Part shown: positions 27,951 through 61,542 of the stretch, in pieces
Position numbering within the stretch: position 1 is the first letter of the stretch
How the letters are laid out: every line of letters begins with the position of its first letter
NCBI GenBank assembly: GCA_022747635.1
Contig: JAKTNV010000003.1
Location: 16,647,086-16,711,085, forward strand
Length of the DNA stretch: 64,000 bases
Source: Hetaerina americana
Taxonomy: Eukaryota > Arthropoda > Insecta > Odonata > Calopterygidae
Direction of reading: 5' to 3'
The notes under the pieces: model-generated
The model's database searches: none
The model's input: the letters and a program-made list of their open reading frames with translations, nothing else
What the model was told of the DNA's origin: nothing
Translations under genes and position numbers: made by a program

Positions 27951-30439
27951 TGCAGCTAGGTAATAACATTTTCCTCACAGCCCTATGAGAATTTTCGCTT
28001 CCGTAAACTAAAAGCACATATAAGTAAAAAAGGAACATTCTCCTCGAGGACCAAAAAAAACCCTTTCTAGAGACCTCTTCGTCAAAACGTCGATTTTTTC
28101 CGTCTTCGCTTCACCAGGCATTTCATTTAATAAAAAGGAAAGTTTACCTCTCGTTCTGATACGCCTTGCCACACCTCCTTGTGTTTTTCAAAGTTTTTAG
28201 TTAAGGAAGTGATTATAACTCCTTCAAAGAGAAGGCGAGTAAATTCTCTTTATTCACATTTGGTACCACAAATACTTTTTTGAACTCTTTATTTAAAAAT
28301 TATTGAACGTTTACTGAATGGAATTAGAAGACTGTGGCACTCGTTCATTTTTGCGCACATAAGTCGGATGTGCCTGAGTTCATTTTTTCGTTGCATAATA
28401 AGTCTTATAAAAAATTCCCAGCCATTTTTTCCAAGCTCTTGAATTAATTCGCACTCAAGTAACGTCGCAAGATGAAACTGCTGAAGCATGCTCGGAGTAC
28501 TCCAAAACAAGGAGAACTTGATCTTTCAAAATTTATGCAAATAAATGGCTATGGATACTATAAATTCCCATCGGGGTTTGCGCTGACGTAACACCTCCTT
28601 TTTTTAAACGCTCTCTTTAAAATTAATGCGTAATATGAATCTCAGTATCCCAAAAAAGTGAGAAGGAGCCTTCTGGCCCAGGTATTGCATGTAGTTGCTC
28701 TTCAGTTCAACTATGGCGTGTTTTGAATCATCGAGTTCACAACATTACATCATTTAACTCATATTGCGATTGAATTTTGCACTCGCTCTATCTCCGGAAA
28801 AATTCCAGGACCGTTCAAGTTACGAAGTGATTCTAGGAGTTATATCTATCATAGAACTCAAATTATATCAATAATCATTTGATGAAAATGTAATTATTTA
28901 TTTCCACCTAGTCAAGACGCTGCTATATTTATTTTCACTGTGATTAATACTAATCTACAACCTAAATAATTCATAAACGTTATGGAAGATTTGATTTGAA
29001 ATTTATCATAAACTAATACTAAAATTCAAGACTAAGTATGACAGAAGTGAATGAATGAAGCATAAGCTACGCACATTTATTAAACATAAAATCATTTTGA
29101 GCGCAAATAAACATTTTTAAGCGTTTCGCACAAATAAATTTAAATTAAAAACACTCGAAGATAATAATCACGGTGAATAACATGTCATGCATTTCATACT
29201 ATCACACTACCATAAACCTATTAAACATTCAGCGATGTAAAGCAAAATTGGTCTTAGATATCTAAGGCATTCTTTAAGAAGACTGAAGATGTTAATATCC
29301 ATTAATTATAAACAGTAAACCAGTACCAACAGTTGACCTGATAATGTCGACGAGACAGGCATTTTTAAATAACATTCAGCGGAACTTCCAAAGTTTTATT
29401 TTCCAATTTGAACAGCGAAGAGGATGAGCTATTTGATAGTGTAAATTGATAGTACCCTTGAATACATTTAATTCCAAGATGAATGAAATCGTGAAGAGGT
29501 AAATTTATTTGTACAAAATTTGTTACCATAATTCATCTTTTCCATTTGAATTTCGTCATGAATTAAACAGAATTTGAAAAAAATTTCAAATGGTTTCGAA
29601 AATTGTGACTAAAGGTAGGAACTCAGATTATTTTTTTCTACGCTAACTGCATCTCCCGTTAGCTTCCCATACTTGAGATTTATTTTTAGCCTTTGGCATA
29701 GATAAAAATCTAAAAAACATAAATAGAAATTATAAATAGAGCGTTTACGCCCTTCAGTCGGCAGGCACTAGCAAGTAGTGTCGAGTGATTCTGATGATAT
29801 TTGAGTTACTGAGCCAAACACAATGAAAATCTACGGATCGTAATTCTGGTAAAAACAATTTTTCCTTAAATTGAAAAGTTTTGTCAAGAATAATCGTTTA
29901 CGAGTTTATAATCATTAACGGCGCAGTGCTTGGGTAAATGACCTTTTAGGGATTTTCATCATTTCGTGAATATAGCGAGTAGAAAATGAATCATAAATCA
30001 AAATAAACTCGGCTGAATGTGACAAAATTCAACTTCTCAAAACTTTGCCGGAACTCGAATATACATTTCCGCAAAGACATTCGACTGCCTTCACCTTAGC
30101 CTTGACCCTTTGCAGCTTCGTCTCGCTACAGGCTTGTTAACCTTGACTGAATATTTTTCTTGACTCGAGTGGGCGTAATTCTTGGGAAATGACATTTTTG
30201 TTGTTTAAAGAAACGAAGTATGAATAAAGAATGAAGCAAGACAAGTATTTTTTCGCATTCATCCATTTGTACAAGTGGATTCACGGAAACCAAAAAACTG
30301 AGACTATACGATATTGACACAATGAGCGAGTCAAACGGTGCGATGGAATGCAAAATAACAAAAACGTAGAGGACTATACGGTCTAAGGCGCATGTACTTA
30401 ACTCCCGACCCCATGATGCGCTATCAATTTTTTGTCATT
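27951..30439. other. no gene seen
   Basis: AT-rich non-coding sequence with no recognisable repeat. Confidence 0.5.
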
Positions 30440-31250
30440 TTTTATCGAGGCTAAGGGGTGGTGGATGAGGTGGGGGGGATGAGGGAAGGGTAGGATAGGT
30501 AAGAGGGACACTTTCGGAAGAAAGGTTACAGCTTGATTCTGCGCCATCTGGACGGCTAAGGGTGAAAACTGAGGAGGGTGAAGGAAGAAAGAAAAATGAA
30601 ATAAAAAAATAAATATCCTAAGAGAATGGCAGAAGGTATTCCTCCGAGATGGATTCCATGGGGAGGTCGCCTCCATATATCTTCACCCACCGTGTTACAT
30701 GGACTTCCCTCTATGGCGGGCGACCCCTCCGTATCTCTTTCACACACACACACACGCACACAAACAACAAATATGGAATGGAGAAGAAGGTTGAAGAGAA
30801 AGATTTAAGGGAAGTGCCGAGAGAAGGGAAAGGTGACCGAGTTGAAGAAGTAGGGTGAGGGCTGAGGGACAGGATGCAATAACGGAAGGAAGAGACCCTG
30901 GTCGCCCGCATGGGAATACGTGAGAGGGTAAAGGCGGAGGAGAAAGCCTGGGACCCTTAACGGAAGGATACACACATTTATGCGACGCTGTGGAAGGCGG
31001 CATGATTTACTCGGGGTTCGAAAGCTACACGGATTTCTCTCTCTCTCCCTCTCCACCACAGCCCCTTTGGAGCTTCGGTCACAGATTTTTATCGACCTGC
31101 CATTCGAGGATAAGTATGCAGAAAATAGAGTGACCGAGTGACGTTAAAGCGGGGCACGAAGGGAATACTTTAGGGAATTATTATCAGCAGAACCAGAGGA
31201 GAAGCTCAAAGTAAGAGCGGATGTCGAGTCGCCAAGGATGGGGTGAAAGG
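30440..31250 (+). other. GC-richer, purine-biased island, no supported gene
   Basis: G/A-rich + strand (for example GGTGGGGGGATGAGGGAAGG) containing a CA microsatellite. Several overlapping open frames exist in different phases on both strands, a sign of composition rather than coding. Confidence 0.45.
30740..30765 (+). repeat. (CA)n microsatellite
   Basis: A CACACA tract interrupted once by CG, inside a GC-richer, purine-biased island. Confidence 0.85.
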
Positions 31251-32039
31251 TAGCAGCAATGGAATGGATAACCAGTCAAATGAAAAACCTTTAAAGAAGC
31301 CTGATGGAACGGAAACAAAATCAAATGAATGCATGAAATGCAAACGCTACGTATATTCAAGATAAAGAGAAATTCGGTAGATAAACCCTAAAGTAATAGT
31401 TAGGAATGACAGAATGGAATATAAAGTTAACTGTTGATCATGGTTGCAGTCTTAGATTCCAGTGAATGCAGGAACATATGCCTATACTGTATAAGTGTTG
31501 ATTTCTCGATTTCAAAGAAAAATAGGGAACTTCAAAAGCGTGAGAAAAAAATCATGAAAGTCCCTTTTGATTATAACATATTTTTAGCATGTGTATTAAA
31601 AGAGATGTTTTGTACGAAAGAGGCCGAGGGAAGACCGATAAAAGGTGATCAACATGCATTTGCTTTAATAATGAGTCAAGTTGTAATAATAACCGATCCT
31701 CAATTTTCTTAAATGGCATTAAAATTATTAAGTTGATAAATATTTCGGATTTGATGCCAACCACTGTTAAATGTTATTAACATCACAATGTTTTCATTTG
31801 CGGCATCGGGATTCTCCTGATTAGGGAGGGATTAATAATATTTCAAGAGGTGTAATTGCTCTGAGGTATGTATGGAGTGTAACTGCTCAACGCCAAGTGT
31901 TCCAAGTTGAAAGTATTCTTCCAAAAATATTTTTTTTAACTTACACCTTTTTAATAACGGAGAAGCATTAAAAGCAGATAAATTCTTGAAGAACAAAGAC
32001 AATAAAACTGATGAAATCTCTATATTAAACTTTTTAATC

Positions 32040-33265
32040 CAGTCCATTAGCATGTCAGTACGAACTTTATGAATACGTTTTCAAGAATGTAAAAGGATAT
32101 TTTGGGATACGACTGCAAGCAAGGTGGCGAGGCGCGAATATTTATTAGACAACGAGGAAGCATAAACATGTACGAAGAAGGGGTGTAGTGACGACCGCAG
32201 GGGAAGCCAGAGGAATGGGTGTAATGCCGAGGCGTGGACAAAAAGAGACCAAGAGCGGTTAGTGCGTGAGGAAATGGAGAAAGGCTCAGCCTAGGGTAGC
32301 TCACAAATTCTCTCCGAGAAATACGGGAGAAATGCTGCAGAGGGACTAGGCTATCACTCCACTTGGTTGAAAAATCCAAGTAGAGCGACACAGCGAAAAA
32401 ATATGCGAAGGGAGAGGAAAGGCTGGAACGTGGGTGGCCCTGCTGAATTGGCGAATCGACTCATCCATTCGAAAAACGCTGTACCTACTACCGACCAGGG
32501 CCTCCACGGAACGTTGCACTGGTGAACGTGCCCCACGCGCAGACGACACTTCGCATAAGAGAGCCCGTACCATTTCAGCCGGCTTATAACGCTCCACTTA
32601 TTAACCTGAGGAGAGAGAAGTGACCGAACAGAAACCAATCCCTCTTCAAAGTGTTTTTTTAGTCGCAGAAACCCGCGAGTGAACGAGGGCCACATTGATG
32701 AAGAGTGGTAATGAAATACGATAATGGAAACTTTCCACTTCCCGATAGTTATTACACTTCTCGATAATTGTTAATCGGGAAATAACGGAAGGAAGGGAGA
32801 GTGACTGGAGGAGTAATAAATCATTCAAGAGCATCCTTTTTTATTTGTCATTTTAATCTTCCCAGGGTCCTGGGGGAGGCTGCAAGGCCAACTGTTTTTC
32901 AAAACGTCATTAGTGAGGCCGTACCTAACTTCGCGCATCCCCATTCGCATGAATCACCCCTTCAACTCTTTCGCTACCCTCATCCCACGTCCCTGTCCTT
33001 CACGCCCCTCACCTCTTTTAAACTCATCCTCTCCACCCCTTCCACTTGCCTTAACTTTCCCCTCCTCCACCATCAATTCATCCTCGGCTCGGCTGCTTTG
33101 CGTAAAACTCTTTCCATGTCCTTCTTCCACTTGGACCATTCAGCTCCTCCGGCAGTCAGGATTAAGCGGCCCTCATGTCGGGTAGCCTTTATTACGCTCT
33201 TCTCAAGCTCTGTCGCTGAGATCCAATCCCCATTCACCCCTTTTCTTTCCCGATTAGTACCTTAA
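32040..33265 (+). other. GC-richer stretch with long open frames, no supported gene
   Basis: Positions 32350-32700 (minus) and 32801-33265 (plus) contain open frames of 113 and 154 codons. The plus frame is a C/T-rich S/P/L/H stretch. Neither has a recognisable domain, signal peptide or clear splice context. I treat both as non-coding. Confidence 0.4.
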
Positions 33266-34114
33266 GCCACGGTAATTAATAAAACTAAAGAGGCTGCTTT
33301 TAGTGACACCAAGCTAAATGGCCTCCTTTTTTCCATACCAACAGAATATTCACTCTCCGGTGAGGTATGTTCTATTCCCGGTCATTGAGAAGTCTGTTCA
33401 TTCCTTAAAGTCATATTCCGTGCCTTACGAATACCTTATCCTAATCCGAAGTCTTTATATATTCTATTTTTAAATAGATAAAATCATTTGCAATATGACA
33501 CGGAATAGTTCAGAATAAAACAATGTACAAATTTTCGTGCAACCTTATAAAATTTACGTTAGATATTAATTCATAGACAAGCGAATTAAATTGTGGAATA
33601 GTTACGGGAAGGTTAAAATTCTTCAACCGAAAGGACGTGTCGCAGCATTTTATGGAATTCCGGTTAAAAGCACATTCTGGAAACCCGAGAAAAATTCTCA
33701 CGCGCGCATCTATCTCGAAGATATATGGCTATATGAGGTTTCTATTGAAAATTCCACACGCGAATTTTTTAAATTGGTATTCTAGACGCATTCACAACAA
33801 AAAAAAACTTTTCAATCCCACCAATCGTGAATTGACGATGTTTCAGAATGCTTTCACAATTTGGTTCCATAAATTTTGCCAGCGAAAACAATATTTAAAT
33901 GGCAGGTAATGAAACTAACATAAGATGTCGCACATTGATTTTTCCCCCTTTCCACCCGTTCAAGGATCTTCCCTTGGTTTAGTCTCCTCTAACGAAATGA
34001 AGGCATCGGAAATTGTCTGGGTGTTCCTTTGCACTTGAACTTGGGGCCTCAAGCGGTGTAGGACGAAGTTTCTGAGCGGTTTTTAAAAAAGTTTAATAAC
34101 GAATATTTACGTGA

Positions 34115-34276
34115 TGAGGGTAAAAAGAAACTTAACTTTTCCACCAAAAGGATTTAATATTTCACGACCATGGTAACGATACTGCGCATCATCATCACCT
34201 GATGGGCAGCATCGAAACCATGGTCGTGAAATATTAAATCCTTTTGGTGGAAAATTAAAGTTTCTTTTTACCCTCA
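34115..34276 (+). repeat. 59-bp inverted repeat hairpin with hammerhead-like centre (Penelope-like relic?)
   Basis: The arms 34115-34173 and 34218-34276 are reverse complements in 57 of 59 positions, around a 44-nt loop. The loop and start of the right arm read CACCTGATGG, GCAGCATC, GAAACC, AT, GGTCGTG. This resembles the minimal type I hammerhead layout CUGAUGA-stem II-GAAA-short stem III-GUC-stem I: ACC/GGT can form stem III with a 2-nt loop, and CAC/GTG can start stem I. The A after CTGATG is a G and stem II is poor, so it is a degenerate form. Hammerheads of this minimal kind are known from the terminal repeats of Penelope-like elements, where inverted repeat copies are common. No reverse transcriptase is nearby. 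Confidence 0.6.
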
Positions 34277-35468
34277 CAATGAAGGAATTCCACTTTAAAC
34301 CTGAAACTGTTATGTTTATGATATTTACGTGCTTAAAATTATCGCTTACGATAATTCTTATTTACCTTCTCAAATCTCAAGTGAAATTCGCAAACCAGTT
34401 GTAGCCTGAAAGGTATGCATTTAAGCACACCCATAGTTTTATTAACGCGATTCTCTAGCTTCTCAAAACTTGTGATGAAAAGTATACATCGGATGTTTTT
34501 TCCTAGCTATTCGTTTCGACATAATAACTTGCGGTCGAAACGACTCTGCACAAATTCTCACTGGCAGTGCCCTGCGATTTTTTCTAGTGTTTTTTATTTA
34601 GCAGTTATCCTAAAACAGAACTTTTATGCCATTACATCGGACTATTAACAATTATATGTTTAACAATAAATACTAATATTATTTATCATTAAGGTTAGTT
34701 CTCATTGCGAGTTTCGAAAGGTGACTTTTTGGTTCCCCTAAACGAAGGTACCTGGATCAGTCATTTAACGTTCATCCACGGTATCTGAAGGGATATCTTT
34801 CTCTTCATCCCTTTAAGAGATATTACAGTGAAGAATGGGAAGGCGAATGGCATGTACTTAAAACTATTGCGTGGGAATAAATATAGCAGGTACCTCACCC
34901 CATAAGAAATAAACGTCTAACCAGAAGAATCGCATCTGACAACGAGATAATGGAGTCCAGCTACGTCTTATCGTTCTTCTTCAATTAAATCTCCGCTTCG
35001 TTTCTTCGGATTCATTCTTTATCTGCAGATGTCTCTTGCTGATAAAATTATCGTTTTTGAGGCTCCGATTCCTGTATACATCCCAATTTCTCTCTCCCCT
35101 TTCTTTCACTTTCAATCGCTTATTAGGTCATGCGGTTTCTCAATTTGGTGCATCATACTCAATTAAGGATATGAATGATTACAAAAAAGGGTAGAAACAA
35201 TAACCTGAGGGGCCGAATCGAAAAGAGAAACTTATTTACGACCAATTGCAAAAACTAAGTTTACCGATTCAAATTTTTCGAACTGCAAGAATGCTTAGTG
35301 CTGTGAGTGCCAAAGAATGCATCGTATATGTCGAAGTGATGACGAGTTCACCTTCTCAATTCTTGATTAGCACCAGGGAATGCATTAGTCACGCTTAAAA
35401 ATTATATATCATTATAGTGCGAGTTTTCAATGCGCATTTATAACATCTGCGGGTGAGATTGAGAAATA

Positions 35469-35534
35469 CATTAAATGAAGAACACAATGTATATTTCCAC
35501 TGTTCTTTATTTTCGTCATGTTCTTCATTTAATG
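35469..35534. repeat. 16-bp inverted repeat, 34-nt loop
   Basis: CATTAAATGAAGAACA at 35469-35484 is the perfect reverse complement of 35519-35534. The arms are AT-rich and the function is unknown. Confidence 0.85.
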
Positions 35535-36393
35535 AACATGAACTTCCACAAAGTTGAGCCTGAAACAAATCGAATACATTGAGAAAGACCTTGGGTTGTG
35601 GATATAACTGAGGGGAACAATGGCTAATATCATTTGACGCTTATCCCAACTTAAAAGCTATCTAAGACGGCTGAACAGTCAAATAATAAAATATTGGCAG
35701 TTCAATTAGCCTAAGCCCATTTTAACTCAAGCGTTAAAAATGCATAACTCTACATTCGGTGCTTCTTCATCATAACTTTTGATTTTACACGGTTGGATCA
35801 GCATATCTAATGTCATGTCCTCATCCATTTTATTGGTTATTGAACTTAACATTTGTAGTTATTACGAAAATTATCAATCGCAGTACGAATGGTTTAATCT
35901 CATCGGTGAAATCTTCATGTGCCTGATCGTATTAAATTGATGGAATCGCAATCAATACTTATAATTAAAAATTACGCAAAGTTTTTTATTCAATCTTCAA
36001 GTTGAGATTACATAGTTGAGCCTGTATCCGTTGTTTTATTTTATTACTGGATACCAGCAAACCTTATATATACCCTTTAGAAATCCCTCGAATAGATGAA
36101 TATTCTTAGAACTAGAAACCAGTAAACTGCCCATACCATATGCTTCAATAACTTAAGCACTAAATCGTTGACAAGAACGAGGGCATAATTAGGTTGTATC
36201 GATTTCATAAGCCTACGCAACCAGTAAGGTACTTAAGAGATTTGTATCGCTTTTTAAGCTCATTTACTAATTTTGTCAATATTTATTAAGTGATGAAAAT
36301 CATCTAATACTTTCTATTACAGCTGTTATACATACTACACTACACCAGAGACCGTTTAAACATAATATGCTTCGGTGCAATAAAATACTACTG

Positions 36394-36435
36394 CAAAGTA
36401 GGACCCATGCTCATAAGAGCATGGGTCCTACTTTG
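36394..36435. repeat. perfect 19-bp-arm palindrome with 4-nt loop
   Basis: The arms CAAAGTAGGACCCATGCTC (36394-36412) and 36417-36435 are perfect reverse complements around ATAA. No T tract follows and no neighbouring gene is seen, so a terminator role is unlikely. It could be a fold-back created by template switching or the remnant of a small inverted-repeat element. Confidence 0.95.
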
Positions 36436-38151
36436 GTTTGGTCCTAGATTGGCATTTCCAGAAAGTCGCTTACACCAAAATGCAAGGCGAACGAATATTT
36501 CTTTGGGCATTTACCATTCACCGTGTTTCCGTTCCCCTGACTTTGAAAAGGATTGGCCTAGGTAATCCTCTGAAGGGTTTTGCGCAAAAACGCTAGCAGT
36601 TTTCATTTCATAAGATTTATTTTACAAAATCCTGCTTTTCCGTGTCTTGTTTGCAATGGGTCACGCAAAAATGCATAAGACGAGGACAATGGTGATCCGG
36701 GGAAAGCGCAATCCTACAGTTGAAAAAGGTTCGTGGGGTTCGTAACGTGAGTCATTTACCTTCCGAAGGATTAGGTCCTCTCTTCCAGAGAGTTCCATCT
36801 TTTCAACGCGGAGCTATATGAAAGGACGGAGTCTGACGGTACGAAGCCGCTTTGCCCCGTAACATATTTCTTTTCGAACGGATATTAAATCATGTGTATC
36901 TTCGGAACTGCCTAAAATTGTACTTCGGGACGGAAATCGAAAAACCTTTCTTCGGGACGAAATCGAAAAGCCTTAAATCTCCTCAAGAGGGACGAAAAGG
37001 AAATAATTTCCCAGAAAGTCCCGGAGATACTATCTTGAATAGGGTGTCTTATCATTAAAAATAGCTTTATTCATGCATCAAGTCTTTTGTAATTGCTCAA
37101 TATCGAATCGCATCGATTTGCACCGCGTGCACGCCGAAATTAATTTTCAAGAGATGGATTGTAGTATTTCAAATTTCGCCGATTCCACATTTCTATATGC
37201 CGCATGGAAGAAGAGCATTAATGGCAACCTCTTTAAATATTTATTTTCTCAATTAAAAATGCCTAAAATAATTCTTCTTCTTTTTATATGCCCATAAATA
37301 TGGCATCATCAAAATAAATTGGGAGTAATATAATTTCTTAAATAATATTATCCAACCCTATCCACCCTTTTATCTTCTCAAATTCAATTCAATTAATTCA
37401 AATTAGCCACCCTTTTTGACGCCAAAATCGTCACATGAGGTCAACCTTAATTCTTTTTACAAGTTAAATTTACCGAAATTGGTTACCATATGACTGAACA
37501 TTAGACTTCTCTAAAAAAATTGAAAATACATTTTTCCCTGTGTAGAAATGAAGGCGTAATGGTAAGAAAGAAGCACACAATTTGGCACGGGTGAACATAC
37601 AACAAAGTTTTCCATTTTTCATTTTTCTCATGCCAACTATCCTTAGAATGGACTGTCTATTCTAGTTCTACAGGGTATTGCTGAAATTTCAGAGGTAGAC
37701 AAAACATTAAATTGTCTCCTTACGAACCAGAAATTTAGAGATAAGTAAAAAAATCTATCAACTGTGATACGAAAATTATAATTAATATTTTAAAGTGGAA
37801 CTTTTTACACTCAAATATAAAAAGAAATTTGGCTTTACTGTATTCCGAGAAGGGCTAATGAATTGACAAAGGAAAATAAATGAGGCGTATTTGACAGTAA
37901 AATTTAGAAAAAAATCAAATGCAAAGGTCATTTTGTCATAGTTTTGATTATTTTCATCTTTCCTGGGGGGCTTATTATAATGGTATAAAGGTTATCCTTA
38001 AATAAACTAAATAAATCATTAAACGGTTACTGAATAAATGTGATGAGAAAGTAATCATGTGAAAATTTGCGATCTCGAATTCTACTTTTGAAATTGAGGC
38101 CAACTTCAGGCACGATGTAAGTTCTTGCCTTTCCGATATCGTTTCTTCAGA

Positions 38152-38180
38152 TGATGATATAGATGGAAACCGGTCGTGTG
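38152..38180 (+). other. hammerhead-3'-half-like motif
   Basis: GAAACCGGTCGTG at 38166-38178 shares its layout with GAAACCATGGTCGTG in the 34.1-kb hairpin. CAGATGATG just upstream stands where CTGATGA would be expected. One core base differs and stem I is not evident. Confidence 0.3.
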
Positions 38181-40205
38181 CTGTAAGTAAATTTTATTTG
38201 GGCTTAAAGTGCCCTTATCGGGCGAAAAATGTGCATTGGCCTATAACATTATATGTACTCAGAGACTATGGCTAATTCTCATAAATAAACTTATTATCAA
38301 AAAATCAACTTGATTTTCAGAAATATTTTGCAAGGCCGCAGAAAGAAGAAGATTCGACTGAAGTTGGCGGTCAAAAATTCACCTGTGCCCAGAGGCCTGG
38401 GTTGGTTTCCCCAGCGGCAAAGTAGTTTCTACAGATTCACTTAAAAGTTCCTACGAAATTATCACCGCGTCATTTAACCCAACTGCGTCAAATCTCATCT
38501 TCCCGTCACTCTTAGCTATGTCTACCCTTCCTCGATTCTCATTAAGCCGCTTGGGTAACGATGAGAAAAATGACTCGCGCACTATTCCGTATACTTGTAA
38601 TTGGCTTTCAACTATATAGGGAACTCAAAGTGAGGGAACCATAAATCATGTTTTTCTCTCGCTAAAATTGATCATTAGGTCGTGTAAACGATTTATCATA
38701 GCGATGAATTAATTTCAATCTCATTTTTTTCCTAGATGCAATAAGAAATGTTTAATCAAACCAATATCGCTGAAACAAAAAAAAATATCGGTACATATGA
38801 ATAAAAATTAAATTACGTCAATTACTATTAAAATCATTCAATAAAATGTACTAATGTTTAAGCCAGTTGGAAGAGTTCGATATCCAACGATTTGAGATTT
38901 TGGCAAAGCATTCTTACATGAGAAGGAAAGCAAATAAGTTCACTTCCAATAGCATGATTTTTTCCCCAAAAAATTTATCGCATCAGAAAGTTTATTAGGT
39001 GAATAGTTTGACGAGAAAAATTTGTAAAAATTATTATATCTTTTCTAGGATGTTTCACATGAAGATAACTAAAGAACGACTTCTTAAATTATCGGGTCGT
39101 AAATATTGAATTTCTGGGCCAATTTACGAATGCCCATCTTTTTAAAATGTTATCTTTAGTTTACGTTGCATATATCTTAAACATAATGTATTCCAGTAAT
39201 GACACCAAAATGTTTCCTTTCCGGATACACTTTACCAATAACTAAAACCAGAGTAATCGTCATTTACTAGTCCGAGGGCGGTGGGGAAAGGCATTGAGGC
39301 TCAACAAAAGGAAAACCTTGTAGAATGAAACGACCAAAAGAAAATTCAGTAATGCATGACGCAAATAAGTATTAAATTCGATTATTTTTCGAGGTAGGAA
39401 CTTAACTAATGAAATAGAATTTCGAGGATGGCAACGAATGTCCTTTCTTTTCTGATTATTCCTTCACAGTATTATTTACAGTATTACCAACGCGTTTCAC
39501 TAAATGATTACGGAAACTTGCTACTAGTGTTTTAAAAAAAGTAAACGCTCCTTAAGAGGGAGAGGGTAATATGAGACCTTGGAGTTATGGGCGAGAGAAA
39601 TGCTCCTTTCAGGAGTTGATTTTCTCGTTCGCGCAGTTAATGACTTGTATCATTGAGAGCATTTTTACTAAGTAGCCACATTAATACATCTCCAACATCC
39701 TTAGCAAATATTTGGAATACATAATTAAGTGAAAGGGAAAAAATACACAAATATCCATCATTAATCAACAAAAAGTTACTCGCTATTGAAAATTCCCATG
39801 CCTCATTAAGTATACAACATCTTAAGTACAAGTAATACTTGTAATATAATATTGATATATTCCACACCAAATATGTCAAGCAGAGATAAAAATATTAATA
39901 CTGTCTCTTCAATTCTAAATGCTGGCATGCAAATAAATCCGTTTACTGGTCAACAAAGAATTCACGCAGGTATCACCATTAAATCATGAAAAACAAAAAT
40001 CTCCGAATTTTTAAGTTGAAGGTTGCGATGTCGCTAAATCGAAATACAACATAATTTTCACTAATTGTTCGAAAACCACTATTGTTACCCTTGCCATATC
40101 CACGTCCAAAGAATTTTATTTTGCGTATATTTATCTTATGCTACGTGTACTTAAGTGTATTAATTATTTTTAATGGAATACTTACCATTTTTTTCTTTCC
40201 GTTAG

Positions 40206-61542
<21,337 letters not shown>

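Larger units (their letters stand above)
34277..40205. other. probable 5' intron of FLVCR or flank; no exon found
   Basis: Because exon A starts in phase at an acceptor and in the middle of the family alignment, the sequence immediately upstream of 40206 must be intronic. I looked for the expected NAFQWIQYS-like helix 1 and a helix 2 ending before GLR and did not find them here or farther left. The stretch contains small inverted repeats at 35.5 and 36.4 kb. Confidence 0.6.

Noticed and set aside
32354..32695. Minus-strand open frame of 113 codons
   Set aside because: No recognisable motif; it sits in a GC-richer island where random frames are long. It could be an exon, but nothing supports it.
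32801..33265. Plus-strand open frame of 154 codons
   Set aside because: C/T-rich low-complexity translation with no family resemblance, no clear splice sites and no coding-like constraint visible.
36394..36435. Intrinsic transcription terminator
   Set aside because: The hairpin has no T tract and the genome is eukaryotic, where this type of terminator is not expected.
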